Position numbers and translations under genes: made by a program. Below the pieces are notes generated by a model. That model was not told the origin of the DNA. It searched no databases and saw nothing but the letters and a program-made list of their open reading frames with translations. 64,000 bases of DNA from Paraburkholderia sp. FT54 (GTDB lineage: Bacteria; Pseudomonadota; Gammaproteobacteria; Burkholderiales; Burkholderiaceae): NCBI RefSeq assembly GCF_031585635.1, contig NZ_CP134196.1, positions 372,001 through 436,000 on the forward strand. The letters are read 5' to 3'. This document shows positions 27,246-35,221 of the stretch, in pieces; position 1 is the stretch's first letter, and each line of letters begins with the position of its first letter.

Positions 27246-27278
27246 CACCCCTGGGTGGGATGCCGTTCCAGGGTGGAA
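27246..27278. promoter_or_regulatory. Candidate IclR operator (two adjacent palindromes)
   Basis: CACCC-CT-GGGTG (27246-27257) and TTCCA-GGG-TGGAA (27266-27278) lie side by side about 60 bp before the IclR start and 145 bp before the transporter start. IclR-family proteins bind 13-15-bp palindromes of the TGGAA-N-TTCCA kind, which the second site resembles in inverted order. Confidence 0.5.
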
Positions 27279-27336
27279 TTTGATCTCATAATGTGCAAAA
27301 CTGCCAGGCGAACATCTGGAAAAGACGGAGACCGAT

Positions 27337-28119
27337 ATGCCCGGCGTCACGGAGCGCACCCTCGCGGTACTCGAATTTCTCGCCACGCAAATGGAGGGAA
27401 CGCCGCTCGCGATGATCGCGGATGAGCTCGATATTCCGCGCAGCGCATGCCATCGCCTGCTCGTCGATCTGAAGCAATGCGGTTATGTGCGGCAGTTGCG
27501 GGAGCATGGCGATTACGTGCTCACCACCAAGCTCGTCGGCTTGGGGCTGGGTTTTCTTGCGACGTCCGGCATCGTCGACATTGCGCAGACCATGCTCGAC
27601 CGGCTCGCCGAGACATCCGGCGAACTGGTGCGGCTGGCGATCGTGGACGGTGACCGGCTGACGTGGGTCGCCAAGGCGCAGGGCGCGCTGAAGGGTTTGC
27701 GCTACGACCCGGATATGGGCATGGACACGATTCTCTCGTGCAGCGCCACGGGCCACGCATGGATGATGACCATGACCGACGAACGCGCGCTCGAACTCGT
27801 ATCGCGCCAAGGTTTCGGTCAACCGAAGCAATACGGTCCCAACGCGCCGACCACGATCAGCGGACTGCTGAAGTTCGTGCACGCCGCGCGTGAACGAGGC
27901 TACGCGACGATCAACGAAGTCTTTGCCCCCGGCATGACGGCAATGGCCGCGCCCGTGCAGCGGCGCGGCTATCCCGCCATGGGCGTGATCAGCATTGCCG
28001 GGCCGCTCGTGCGGCTCGACGAAAAACGCATGGCGAGTCTCGGCTCGACACTGCTCGCGGCCGCTTCGGAACTCGCCGCCGCGAGCCACGCGTCACCGCT
28101 GTTCAATCGAGGCCGCTAG
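27337..28119 (+). CDS. IclR-family transcriptional regulator
   Basis: A 260-residue regulator with an N-terminal winged HTH (RTLAVLEFLATQ, then IPRSACHRLLVDLKQCGYV) and a C-terminal IclR effector domain (SGELVRLAIVDGDRL, PTTISGLLKFVHAARERGYA). GGAG lies before the ATG. It is divergent from the MHS transporter/aroQ-like unit, which it probably controls in response to an aromatic or alicyclic acid, as PcaR, PobR and related regulators do. Its last 27 bases overlap the 3' end of the PRISE-like gene on the other strand. Confidence 0.92.
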   Translation: MPGVTERTLAVLEFLATQMEGTPLAMIADELDIPRSACHRLLVDLKQCGYVRQLREHGDYVLTTKLVGLGLGFLATSGIVDIAQTMLDRLAETSGELVRLAIVDGDRLTWVAKAQGALKGLRYDPDMGMDTILSCSATGHAWMMTMTDERALELVSRQGFGQPKQYGPNAPTTISGLLKFVHAARERGYATINEVFAPGMTAMAAPVQRRGYPAMGVISIAGPLVRLDEKRMASLGSTLLAAASELAAASHASPLFNRGR

Positions 28120-29199
28120 CCGCGTGCGCGTATCACTGGGAATGATGCGTTCCGCCTTCAACCGGTCGAAAAGTTCGAAGAAGGCGTCGGGCGTGCTTTG
28201 ATAATCGAGGAAGCCTGCCTGGCGGCTCTTGGTCATGTCCGTGAGTACTTCCATCGGACGGCCGAGGTCCGCGTCCGTGTGCCACCACGAGACGAGCTTG
28301 CCGACGTCGGCCTCCTTCAGATCGAAGCGCGCGGCGATATCGGACCATGCGTTGCTCGCATTCTGCATGCGGCCTTCCAGCGGACGTGCTTCGCCATCGA
28401 ACGGTACCGCTTCGACACCGAAGTAGCCGGCGATTTGCGACCACATCCATTTCCAGCGAAACACGTCGCCGTTGACCACGTTGAAGTCTTCATTGCGCGC
28501 GTTTTTGGACGTGGCGGCCCACTCGAGATGGCGCGCGAGCAGGCGCGCGTCGGTCATGTCGGTGAGGCTGTTCCATTGCGCCTCAGAGCCGGGGAAGATG
28601 AATGGCTGGCCGGTCTGCTTGCACAGCGTCGCGTAGACGGCGAGCGTCACGCCCATGTTCATTGCGTTGCCGAGCGCGAAGCCGATGATCGTGTGCGGGC
28701 GATGCACGCTCCAATTGAAATCGTAGCGCTGCGCGGCGTCGAATAAACGGTCTTCCTGCTCGTAGTAAAAGTTGTCGACGGGTTGGCGGCCTTGCTCTTC
28801 GCGAAACGGTGTGATGGGCACCGCGCCGGTTGCATACGCTTCGAACGGGCCGAGGTAATGCTTGAGTCCTGTCACGAGCGCGGCATGTTCGAGCGTGCCT
28901 GATGGACCCACGGCGTCCATCACGTGACGCACCATCGCGCCGTTCACGCGAATGTTGTCTTTCTCCGTGGCCTGGCGCGACCACGCGGTGAGGAACAGGT
29001 GACTGAATGCTTTGCCGGCCAGTGCCTCGCTGACGGAGTCGGCCGATTGCAGGTCGGCCGTAATCGATTCGATGGCCGGCGACACCGCTGTGCGTCCGCG
29101 CGAAAGTCCGGCGACATGCCAGCCATTCGAAAGCAACTGGTCCGCAAGATTGCCGCCGACAATGCCGCTTGCGCCGATGATGAGTGCTCGTTTTTCCAT
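28093..29199 (-). CDS. PRISE-type SDR (progesterone 5-beta-reductase/iridoid synthase-like enone reductase)
   Basis: A 368-residue atypical short-chain dehydrogenase. After the Rossmann motif GASGIVGG (9-16) it carries the two diagnostic PRISE signatures: TGLKHYLGPFE (110-120), holding the catalytic Lys113, and NFYYEQED (143-150), holding the catalytic Tyr. Plant PRISE enzymes reduce the C=C bond of enones such as progesterone or 8-oxogeranial, and bacterial homologues act on small enones. No operon partner is evident; it overlaps the IclR gene by 27 bp tail to tail. The physiological substrate is unknown, but NADPH-dependent 1,4-reduction is a fair expectation. Confidence 0.87.
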   Translation of the reverse strand: MEKRALIIGASGIVGGNLADQLLSNGWHVAGLSRGRTAVSPAIESITADLQSADSVSEALAGKAFSHLFLTAWSRQATEKDNIRVNGAMVRHVMDAVGPSGTLEHAALVTGLKHYLGPFEAYATGAVPITPFREEQGRQPVDNFYYEQEDRLFDAAQRYDFNWSVHRPHTIIGFALGNAMNMGVTLAVYATLCKQTGQPFIFPGSEAQWNSLTDMTDARLLARHLEWAATSKNARNEDFNVVNGDVFRWKWMWSQIAGYFGVEAVPFDGEARPLEGRMQNASNAWSDIAARFDLKEADVGKLVSWWHTDADLGRPMEVLTDMTKSRQAGFLDYQSTPDAFFELFDRLKAERIIPSDTRTRLAASIEQR

Positions 29200-29456
29200 G
29201 AGAGTAAAGCTCGGTGAGTGATGGTGGCGGTGACAGGAAAGTGACCCGCGTCACGCGCGTGCAGATGCCGCACGAGGCTCGTGACGATGGTTTTCAGTCG
29301 CTCGCCGCTGGCGTGCGCGTGGCCGCCAGAACCGCGTCGGTGATCGTGTTCTCGTCGAGATTGCGCGTGACCGTGGCGTCTGCTTCCTGTCGGTCATGCG
29401 ATTATCGGCTTGTTTGGAAGCGGGCGCAGGCGAGTGAATTGCGCTGCGCGCGTCGT

Positions 29457-30335
29457 TCAACTCTTCGCCCAGGCCGCCGCCATCTCCATCGCGAAGTCCC
29501 GATAGGATCGCGGCTGCCGGCCGAGCAACGTCGCGAGGCGATCGATTTGCGCTTGCGATGCCACCGCGCCGTCCTGCTGATAGCGACTCATCATCAGACG
29601 CATGTCGTAAGCGAGCCAGCCTGGTGCGGCCGCCTTCAGACGCTGTTCCAGCACATCGAGGTCATCGCCGCCGTAGCGCACCGTGCGTCCCAGCGCTTCG
29701 GCCCAAATCGACACCACGGTTTCCGACGTGATCGCGTCAGGGCCGACCAGTTCATACGTTTCGCGCGGCAGGCGGCTTGCGGCACGCTCCCGGCGCAGCA
29801 GTTCGCGCGCGGCGGCCTCGCCGATATCGCGCACATCGACCATGGAAATACCTTTGGCGCCGATCGGCATGCCGTACACACCGTGCGTGTGCAATGGCTC
29901 TTTCTGGCGCACATCGTTCTGGATGAAATACGCGGGACGCAGCACGGTGGCCGGCAGATCGCAGTGTTCGATCATGCGCTCGACCGTATGCTTGCCGGTG
30001 AAGTGCGGCACGTCGACATACTCGGCGCCCTTGAACACCGATAGATACACCACGCCTTTCACACCGGCTTCGCGCGCAACGCTCAGGGTCTGCAGCGCTT
30101 GTGTCAGTTCGTCCGGGGCATTGGGTGCGAGCAAGAACAGCGTGCTGACGCCGTTCATCGCGCGGCGCAATCCGTCCACTTCGGACAGGTCGCCCTGGAC
30201 AGCGGTGACGCCATCCGGGAATTGCGCTTTTTCCGGCGTGCGAGTCAACGCGCGGACTTGCGCGCCGCTGCCGCTCAAATGCTCGAGAACCTGCTTGCCG
30301 ACTACGCCTGTGCTGCCGGTTACGAGGATCGCCAT
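29457..30335 (-). CDS. NmrA-like NAD(P)-binding protein / atypical SDR
   Basis: A 292-residue atypical SDR beginning MAILVTGSTGVVGKQVLEHL, with the GSTGVVG cofactor motif and a second half typical of NmrA/QOR2-like redox sensors and quinone reductases (APNAPDELTQAL, GVKGVVYLSVFKGAE, HCDLPATVLRPAYF). AAGGAG 7 nt before the ATG at 30335 fixes this start against an upstream in-frame option at 30416. It is divergent from a LysR regulator. Likely a small-molecule reductase or NAD(P) sensor under LysR control; no catalytic Tyr-x3-Lys is evident. Confidence 0.88.
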   Translation of the reverse strand: MAILVTGSTGVVGKQVLEHLSGSGAQVRALTRTPEKAQFPDGVTAVQGDLSEVDGLRRAMNGVSTLFLLAPNAPDELTQALQTLSVAREAGVKGVVYLSVFKGAEYVDVPHFTGKHTVERMIEHCDLPATVLRPAYFIQNDVRQKEPLHTHGVYGMPIGAKGISMVDVRDIGEAAARELLRRERAASRLPRETYELVGPDAITSETVVSIWAEALGRTVRYGGDDLDVLEQRLKAAAPGWLAYDMRLMMSRYQQDGAVASQAQIDRLATLLGRQPRSYRDFAMEMAAAWAKS

Positions 30336-30390
30336 GACTTTCTCCTTGGGTTGGGTGGGCTGGAAGCCAGCCCGTAGACACACAATAGAT

Positions 30391-30446
30391 GTTCCATTTG
30401 AGCAGCGAAAGTGCAAAAATTCAGACGCCTCGTCTCATATTTGGAA
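30391..30446. promoter_or_regulatory. Imperfect dyad in the NmrA-like/LysR divergent promoter
   Basis: GTTCCATTTGAG (30391-30402) and CTCATATTTGGAAC (about 30434-30446) are inverted with a two-base insertion, leaving perfect GTTCCA/GGAAC ends. It is a plausible LysR site in a 116-bp shared promoter, but the evidence is modest. Confidence 0.35.
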
Positions 30447-30451
30447 CGAAC

Positions 30452-31348
30452 ATGGATTTGACATCGCTTGCCGATTTCAATGCCGTTGCGCTGCACGGCG
30501 GCTTCGGCCCGGCCAGCCGGGCGCTCGACCGCCCCAAGGCCACGCTGTCGCGACGCGTGGCGGAACTGGAGGAATCGCTTGGCGTGCGGTTGATCGAGCG
30601 GGGTTCGCGCATCTTGCGGCTAACGGAAGAAGGTCTCGTGCTGCACGAGCGCACGCGGGGGCTGATGGCGGAGATTCAGGAGGCAGGTGAAGCAGTGGCG
30701 TCGCGCGCGCCGGTGCCGCGCGGGCGATTGCGGATCAGCGCGCCGGTCGTGTTCGCGCACGTGGTGCTGGTTCGGATCGCGACGCGTTTTGCGTTGGCCT
30801 ATCCGCAGGTCGAACTCGAGGTGATTGCGGAGGACCGCGTCGTCGATCCGGTGGAGGACGGCTATGACCTGGTCATCCGCATCGATCCGCCGCGTGACGA
30901 GCAGCTCGTCGGGCGGCGCATTCTCGGCGACGAACGGCTCGTGGTGGCGGCGCCCACAGTGTCGATACCGTCTGGGCCTGCCGGTGAGGCTGGCTCGTTG
31001 GCGTTGGCGGTGCCCGCGGTCGTGCTGGCTGCGGCATCGACGGACGCGATCTGGAGCGTGCGCACGGAAGATGGCCTGAGAGCGCTCGCGCCGGTGCCGG
31101 TGCTGCGGCTCTCATCGCTGCTGATGGTGCGCGACGCCGTGCTCGACGGGGTGGGCGCGGCGCGCTTGCCCCGGTTGCTGGTCGAGCAGGATGTGGCGGC
31201 GGGACGGCTCGTTTGCTGGGGAGCGGAGGATGGGCCGCCGGTTGAGATCTGGGCGCTCTATCATTCGCGGCGTCTGTTGAGCGCCAAGGTGCGGGCGTTC
31301 ATGGATCTGTTGCAGGACTTGGCGGGGCGGGAGGGGAAGCTGGGTTGA
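30452..31348 (+). CDS. LysR-family transcriptional regulator
   Basis: A 298-residue LTTR of the CrgA/AaeR-like branch: HTH at 1-60 (MDLTSLADFNAVALHGGFG, then DRPKATLSRRVAELEESLG) and an effector domain with APVVFAHVVL. The ATG at 30452 is preferred over an earlier in-frame codon at 30389 because family similarity begins there. It is divergent from the NmrA-like gene and probably controls it. Nothing is unusual in length or motifs. Confidence 0.9.
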   Translation: MDLTSLADFNAVALHGGFGPASRALDRPKATLSRRVAELEESLGVRLIERGSRILRLTEEGLVLHERTRGLMAEIQEAGEAVASRAPVPRGRLRISAPVVFAHVVLVRIATRFALAYPQVELEVIAEDRVVDPVEDGYDLVIRIDPPRDEQLVGRRILGDERLVVAAPTVSIPSGPAGEAGSLALAVPAVVLAAASTDAIWSVRTEDGLRALAPVPVLRLSSLLMVRDAVLDGVGAARLPRLLVEQDVAAGRLVCWGAEDGPPVEIWALYHSRRLLSAKVRAFMDLLQDLAGREGKLG

Positions 31349-31755
31349 TGGAGGCGTCGATCACGGCTTGGTCATGGATGACCGGCGAGCCCGTGCGTGA
31401 CCGATGACGCACGTTGTCGGAATCGCGTGCGATAGTCGGCAAGGAAATGATCATGAACACCGTCGCCGATATCAGGACGTAGCTCGCCCGTGGTTGGCGT
31501 GGTATCCCAAAAACATGAATCAGTGACTTCCTGCTAGCTTTACGCCGTCGTAAGCGACAGGACTTGGTGATGGGCGGCATTGAACTGAAAACAGATTCGT
31601 TGCAACGGTGGATGATGTACAGCAAGGACGCCTGCGGCAGTGGGCGAATTTTTCCGACTACTGAGCAGAAGCAGGCGCGATTTTCGCCGCTGCCCTGATA
31701 ACCAGGCTCTACGACGAGCCAGCCAGCAATCGCACCTATACCGATCCTTGCGCTC
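31349..31755. other. Lower-G+C intergenic stretch without a supported gene
   Basis: About 400 bp with visibly more A and T than the surroundings. Minus-strand open frames cross it but start in poor context and show no family resemblance. It may be decayed sequence from an earlier insertion, and leads into the similarly A+T-enriched hypothetical gene at 31756. Confidence 0.45.
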
Positions 31756-32151
31756 ATGAAAACAAAACACAACTATCACGATGCCGAACTCGTCGGCTGC
31801 GCCTACTCGCGCACCGATTCCGCCCTCCTGCTCAGTTTCGAATGCACTGACGGCACGACACCGAAACTACTGTTTTCTGGCGTTACCTCAATGCGCGCCA
31901 ACGATTTCAGTCAACAGAACGTGGTGTCCCGTCTCCTGATTTCGCCGACGTATGAGTTCACGCCGGTGGAATCGCGGGCCTATGTAAACTGGGCGAACAG
32001 CCGGCACGACTATCAAGCGGCGATGACGGACGAAAAAGCGCGGACGATCGCCGCAGACATTGCCACGAACAGGTCTGTCCTGTTTGTACTGGAGCCGTCC
32101 GTCGGAGCGGAGGTCGTTGCGCTATGCACAGGCATGCAGGAGATCGACTGA
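31756..32151 (+). CDS. Hypothetical protein (131 aa), atypical composition
   Basis: A 131-residue soluble protein with no signal peptide or membrane segment. It starts MKTKHNYHDAELVG and contains a beta-rich half (LLLSFECTDGTTPKLLFSGV) followed by a helical half. The HDAxL opening followed by alternating strands recalls small immunity-type and related orphan proteins in accessory regions, but I cannot name a family. Codon use is less G+C-biased than its neighbours and the upstream region looks decayed, pointing to acquired DNA. There is no partner toxin in the window. Whether it is expressed is uncertain; the ribosome-binding site is weak. Confidence 0.6.
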   Translation: MKTKHNYHDAELVGCAYSRTDSALLLSFECTDGTTPKLLFSGVTSMRANDFSQQNVVSRLLISPTYEFTPVESRAYVNWANSRHDYQAAMTDEKARTIAADIATNRSVLFVLEPSVGAEVVALCTGMQEID

Positions 32152-32251
32152 ACTGCGTCGGGCTTGAGTTGCATGCGAGCCGTTGATAACGAAAGGAGCG
32201 TGCGAGCCTGCATCAAAGAATGAGCGCCGAATCGGCGCCCACCCCACACCC

Positions 32252-32884
32252 TCACTTGGGCCGCCGCACCGCCCGCACCTTGCCGCTGCTCCCGCCGCCG
32301 CAAAAGAACCGGTCGCCGCCATCGGATTCAAGTCCCGACACGCTGACGCCGGACGGCATCTCCAGCCGCTCCCGAACCTCACCGTTGCGCGGATCGATTC
32401 GCCGCAATTCACTTTGATCGCCTTCCCACGTGCCGTGCCAGAGTTCGCCGTCGACCCACGTGACGCCGGTCACGAACCGATTGGACTCGATGGTGCGAAG
32501 AATCGCGCCCGTCTGCGGATCGACTTGATGGATCTTGCGCTCCCGATACTGCCCGACCCACAGTGTCCCTTCGGCCCATGCGAGCCCGGAGTCACCGCCG
32601 CCGCCCGGCGCGGGAATCGTGGCGAGCACATCGCCGGTCCTGGGGTCGATCTTCTGGATACGGTCTTCGGCGATCTGGAACAGGTGCTCGCCGTCGAAGG
32701 CAGTTCCCGCGTGCGCAGCGACGTCGAGCGAGCGGACCGTTTTGCCGCTTTCCGGATCGAGCGCGTTCAACGCGTCGCCGGTCGCGAACCAGACGTGCTG
32801 GCCGTCGTAGGTGACGCCATGCACCCGGTCTATCCCCGGAAAGGGCCCGTACTCGTTGATGATTTCGGCGGCCGATTGTTTCAT
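32252..32884 (-). CDS. Small beta-propeller protein (glutaminyl-cyclase/PQQ-like repeats)
   Basis: A 210-residue cytoplasmic protein (no signal peptide) made of about five repeats of the type GVTYDGQHVWFA...LNALDPESGKTVR, each ending in a DPxTG turn. This matches short glutamine-cyclotransferase-like or PQQ/YVTN-type propellers. GAGGG precedes the ATG. It is 32 bp downstream of the TPR-HTH regulator gene in the same direction, a pairing that suggests a sensor or ligand-binding role linked to that regulator. No catalytic residues of glutaminyl cyclase can be confirmed. Confidence 0.8.
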   Translation of the reverse strand: MKQSAAEIINEYGPFPGIDRVHGVTYDGQHVWFATGDALNALDPESGKTVRSLDVAAHAGTAFDGEHLFQIAEDRIQKIDPRTGDVLATIPAPGGGGDSGLAWAEGTLWVGQYRERKIHQVDPQTGAILRTIESNRFVTGVTWVDGELWHGTWEGDQSELRRIDPRNGEVRERLEMPSGVSVSGLESDGGDRFFCGGGSSGKVRAVRRPK

Positions 32885-32916
32885 GGTTTATCCCTCGTGG
32901 TTATCGTGTGGACATC

Positions 32917-34137
32917 CTAATCAATCGGCAATGGAGCGGGGAGTAACAAGGTCGTCGTGAATCCAGGCATGGGCGGCGTCATCCAGCGACGCGCCCGTCC
33001 TCGTCCGAGCGACTGCACCTTGTCTTGAGCCGCGAGCGTATCGAGGCTTCGCTGCACGGTGCGCTGGCTCGCGCCAAGCGCGAGCGCGAGGGCCGAGCTC
33101 GACCACGACTCACCGTCGGCGAGCAAGGCAAGCACGGGCGCATGTTTGTCCTCGACAGGCCGCGCCAGCACGACCACCTCGTGCGCGTGCCGCGGCACCA
33201 GCGCGAACCCGCGCGGCGTCGCGCTCACGCCGGCCACCGTGCGAAGCACCGAACGCAGCCGCCCAAGTTCGACCCGCAGGCGCGCGCGATGCGATTCATC
33301 GGCGGCCTTGGCCCGGAAGGCTCGCGCAACGAGCTCGTCGCGCGACACGTCCTCCGGCCACGCTTCGGCCAGCACGCGTGCAAGCACGAACAACACCGGA
33401 CGGCCGGCCAGCGAGATCGCCGCGCCCGCGTCGCGCACGACGTGGCGGCACGCGTCCACGATCAATGCCTTCGATGCCAGCAGCGCTTCCACCTCGTCGA
33501 GCAACAATGGGCGCTCTTCGCCACACGCGAGCAGTCGTGCCGCGGGTGCGTTCAGCACGAGCGTGGCGTTGTCGACCTCCGCGGTCAGTGCGTGGATACC
33601 CGCGAGACCCGCGGCGCGCCGGGCTCGCTCGAGCGCGGCGCGTGCCGCTTTGGTCTGAAGACGGCGCAGCGCGACACCCGCCACGACCAGTTCGTGCGCG
33701 GTTCTCAAGGCCGGTGGAAACGGCGTGGGATCGAGCCCGGCAAGTGCGCGTTCGGCTTCGTCGAGACGCCCGATCAGCAGCAGGCGCCGCACCGCGAGAT
33801 AGCGCGCATGAGCGGCGTTGAGCCGGTCGCCGTGCGCTTCGAGCGTGGCCCGTGCGGCTTCCAGCGCTTTAGTCGGCCAGTTCAGATCGCGCGAGACGAG
33901 CGCGATCTCGGCCTCGGCGACGACACAGCGCGCGCGGGCCACCGGCTCTTTCGCGCCGAAGGCGCGCGCGGCGCTTCGCACGAGCGCTTTCGCCCGAACC
34001 AGATCGCCGAGTTGCGCCATGGCGATGCCGCGCAACGCGAGCGCGGGCGCGTCGTCGCGCAAAGCGACGCGGTTCAGCGCGCCGAGCGGATCACCCGCGG
34101 CGAGCGCGCGCGCCGCCGCTGTCACTAGCGAGTCCAT
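32917..34137 (-). CDS. Helix-turn-helix regulator with N-terminal TPR-like domain
   Basis: A 406-residue protein. Residues 1-190 are an Ala/Arg-rich helical array resembling TPR repeats (AAARALAAGDPLGALNRV, and similar spacing repeated). A middle region (about 205-310) resembles an OmpR/BTAD-type winged helix (EDVSRDELVARAFRAKAADE, LRVELGRLRSVLR). The last 80 residues hold a second HTH (SSSALALALGASQRTVQRSLDTL). It precedes the propeller gene and diverges from the DUF899 gene. It is likely a one-component regulator whose signal is unknown, possibly acting on the propeller and DUF899 genes. Confidence 0.82.
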   Translation of the reverse strand: MDSLVTAAARALAAGDPLGALNRVALRDDAPALALRGIAMAQLGDLVRAKALVRSAARAFGAKEPVARARCVVAEAEIALVSRDLNWPTKALEAARATLEAHGDRLNAAHARYLAVRRLLLIGRLDEAERALAGLDPTPFPPALRTAHELVVAGVALRRLQTKAARAALERARRAAGLAGIHALTAEVDNATLVLNAPAARLLACGEERPLLLDEVEALLASKALIVDACRHVVRDAGAAISLAGRPVLFVLARVLAEAWPEDVSRDELVARAFRAKAADESHRARLRVELGRLRSVLRTVAGVSATPRGFALVPRHAHEVVVLARPVEDKHAPVLALLADGESWSSSALALALGASQRTVQRSLDTLAAQDKVQSLGRGRARRWMTPPMPGFTTTLLLPAPLPID

Positions 34138-34244
34138 GGTCCAGGCGAATCACGCCACACTTGTCACTCCCGTCGTTCGAAGCCCGGGGCTAATCTAGCA
34201 CGACCAACCCACAGCACTTCGCATAGCGAAGCAAGGAGGCAAGC

Positions 34245-35012
34245 ATGACGACGAAACACAGCATCGGCACACGGGAAGAATGGCTGGGCGCGCGGCTCGA
34301 ACTGCTCGAAGCGGAAAAGGCGCTCACGCGGCAGAGCGATGAACTGGTCCGGCAGCGCCAGGCACTGCCCTGGGTCCGAATCGACAAGGCATACCGGTTC
34401 GAGACCGATGAAGGCAGCGCCTCGCTGGCCGATCTCTTTCGGGGACGCTCGCAGTTGCTCGTCTATCACTTCATGTTCGGCCCCGACTACACCGCGGGCT
34501 GCCCGTCGTGTTCGGCGGTCGCGGACGGGTTCAACGGCTCGGTGGTCCATCTGGCGAATCACGACGTCGCAATGACGGCGATATCGCGGGCGCCGCTCGC
34601 GAAGCTGCAGGGGTACAAGCGGCGCATGGGATGGACGTTTCCGTGGGCATCGTCGGCCGGCAGCGACTTCAACTTCGACATCAACGTCTCGTTCACCGAG
34701 CAGCAGCAGCGCGAAGGAAGCGTCGAATACAATTTCCAGCGCGGCGGCCATGCGATGGATGCGGCGCCGGCGCCGGCGCCCGTGGTCGAGTTCGCGACCG
34801 CCTGCGGAACCGACGCGCCGACGTATTCGCTCGACCGGCCCGGTATGAGCGCATTCGTGCTCGAAGACGGCGTCGTGTACCACACGTATTCCACTTACGG
34901 ACGCGGTGTGGACGCGCTGTGGGGCATGTATCAGTGGCTCGATCGCGCGCCCAAAGGACGCAACGAAACGGGAGTGTGGTGGCGCAGGCATGACGAGTAC
35001 GAGAAGCACTGA
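34245..35012 (+). CDS. DUF899 family thioredoxin-like protein
   Basis: A 255-residue soluble protein of the DUF899 family. The thioredoxin-like core holds CPSC (about 86-89) after [15 protein letters not shown], then the typical [18 protein letters not shown] and [12 protein letters not shown] segments. AAGGAGG 6 nt before the ATG marks a strong start. The CxxC suggests a redox role, but the family's function is not established. It is divergent from the TPR-HTH regulator, which may control it. Confidence 0.9.
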   Translation: MTTKHSIGTREEWLGARLELLEAEKALTRQSDELVRQRQALPWVRIDKAYRFETDEGSASLADLFRGRSQLLVYHFMFGPDYTAGCPSCSAVADGFNGSVVHLANHDVAMTAISRAPLAKLQGYKRRMGWTFPWASSAGSDFNFDINVSFTEQQQREGSVEYNFQRGGHAMDAAPAPAPVVEFATACGTDAPTYSLDRPGMSAFVLEDGVVYHTYSTYGRGVDALWGMYQWLDRAPKGRNETGVWWRRHDEYEKH

Positions 35013-35221
35013 CACTGCGCACGAGCACACCGCGCGTTGGCGAACGGGCAAACCGGCGCCGTATCCCGGCAAAGGGTTTGTCTCTACACAAAACATGCAC
35101 GCGCTTGCCGATAAGTGAATCGGGTGGTCGCATTCATGCAACGGCGCGCCGATTCCAATATCGGCCCTGTTGCCTTGATGAGACCCGGCTCGATCATTCG
35201 ATATCGTTGCGAGGCGCGTGC

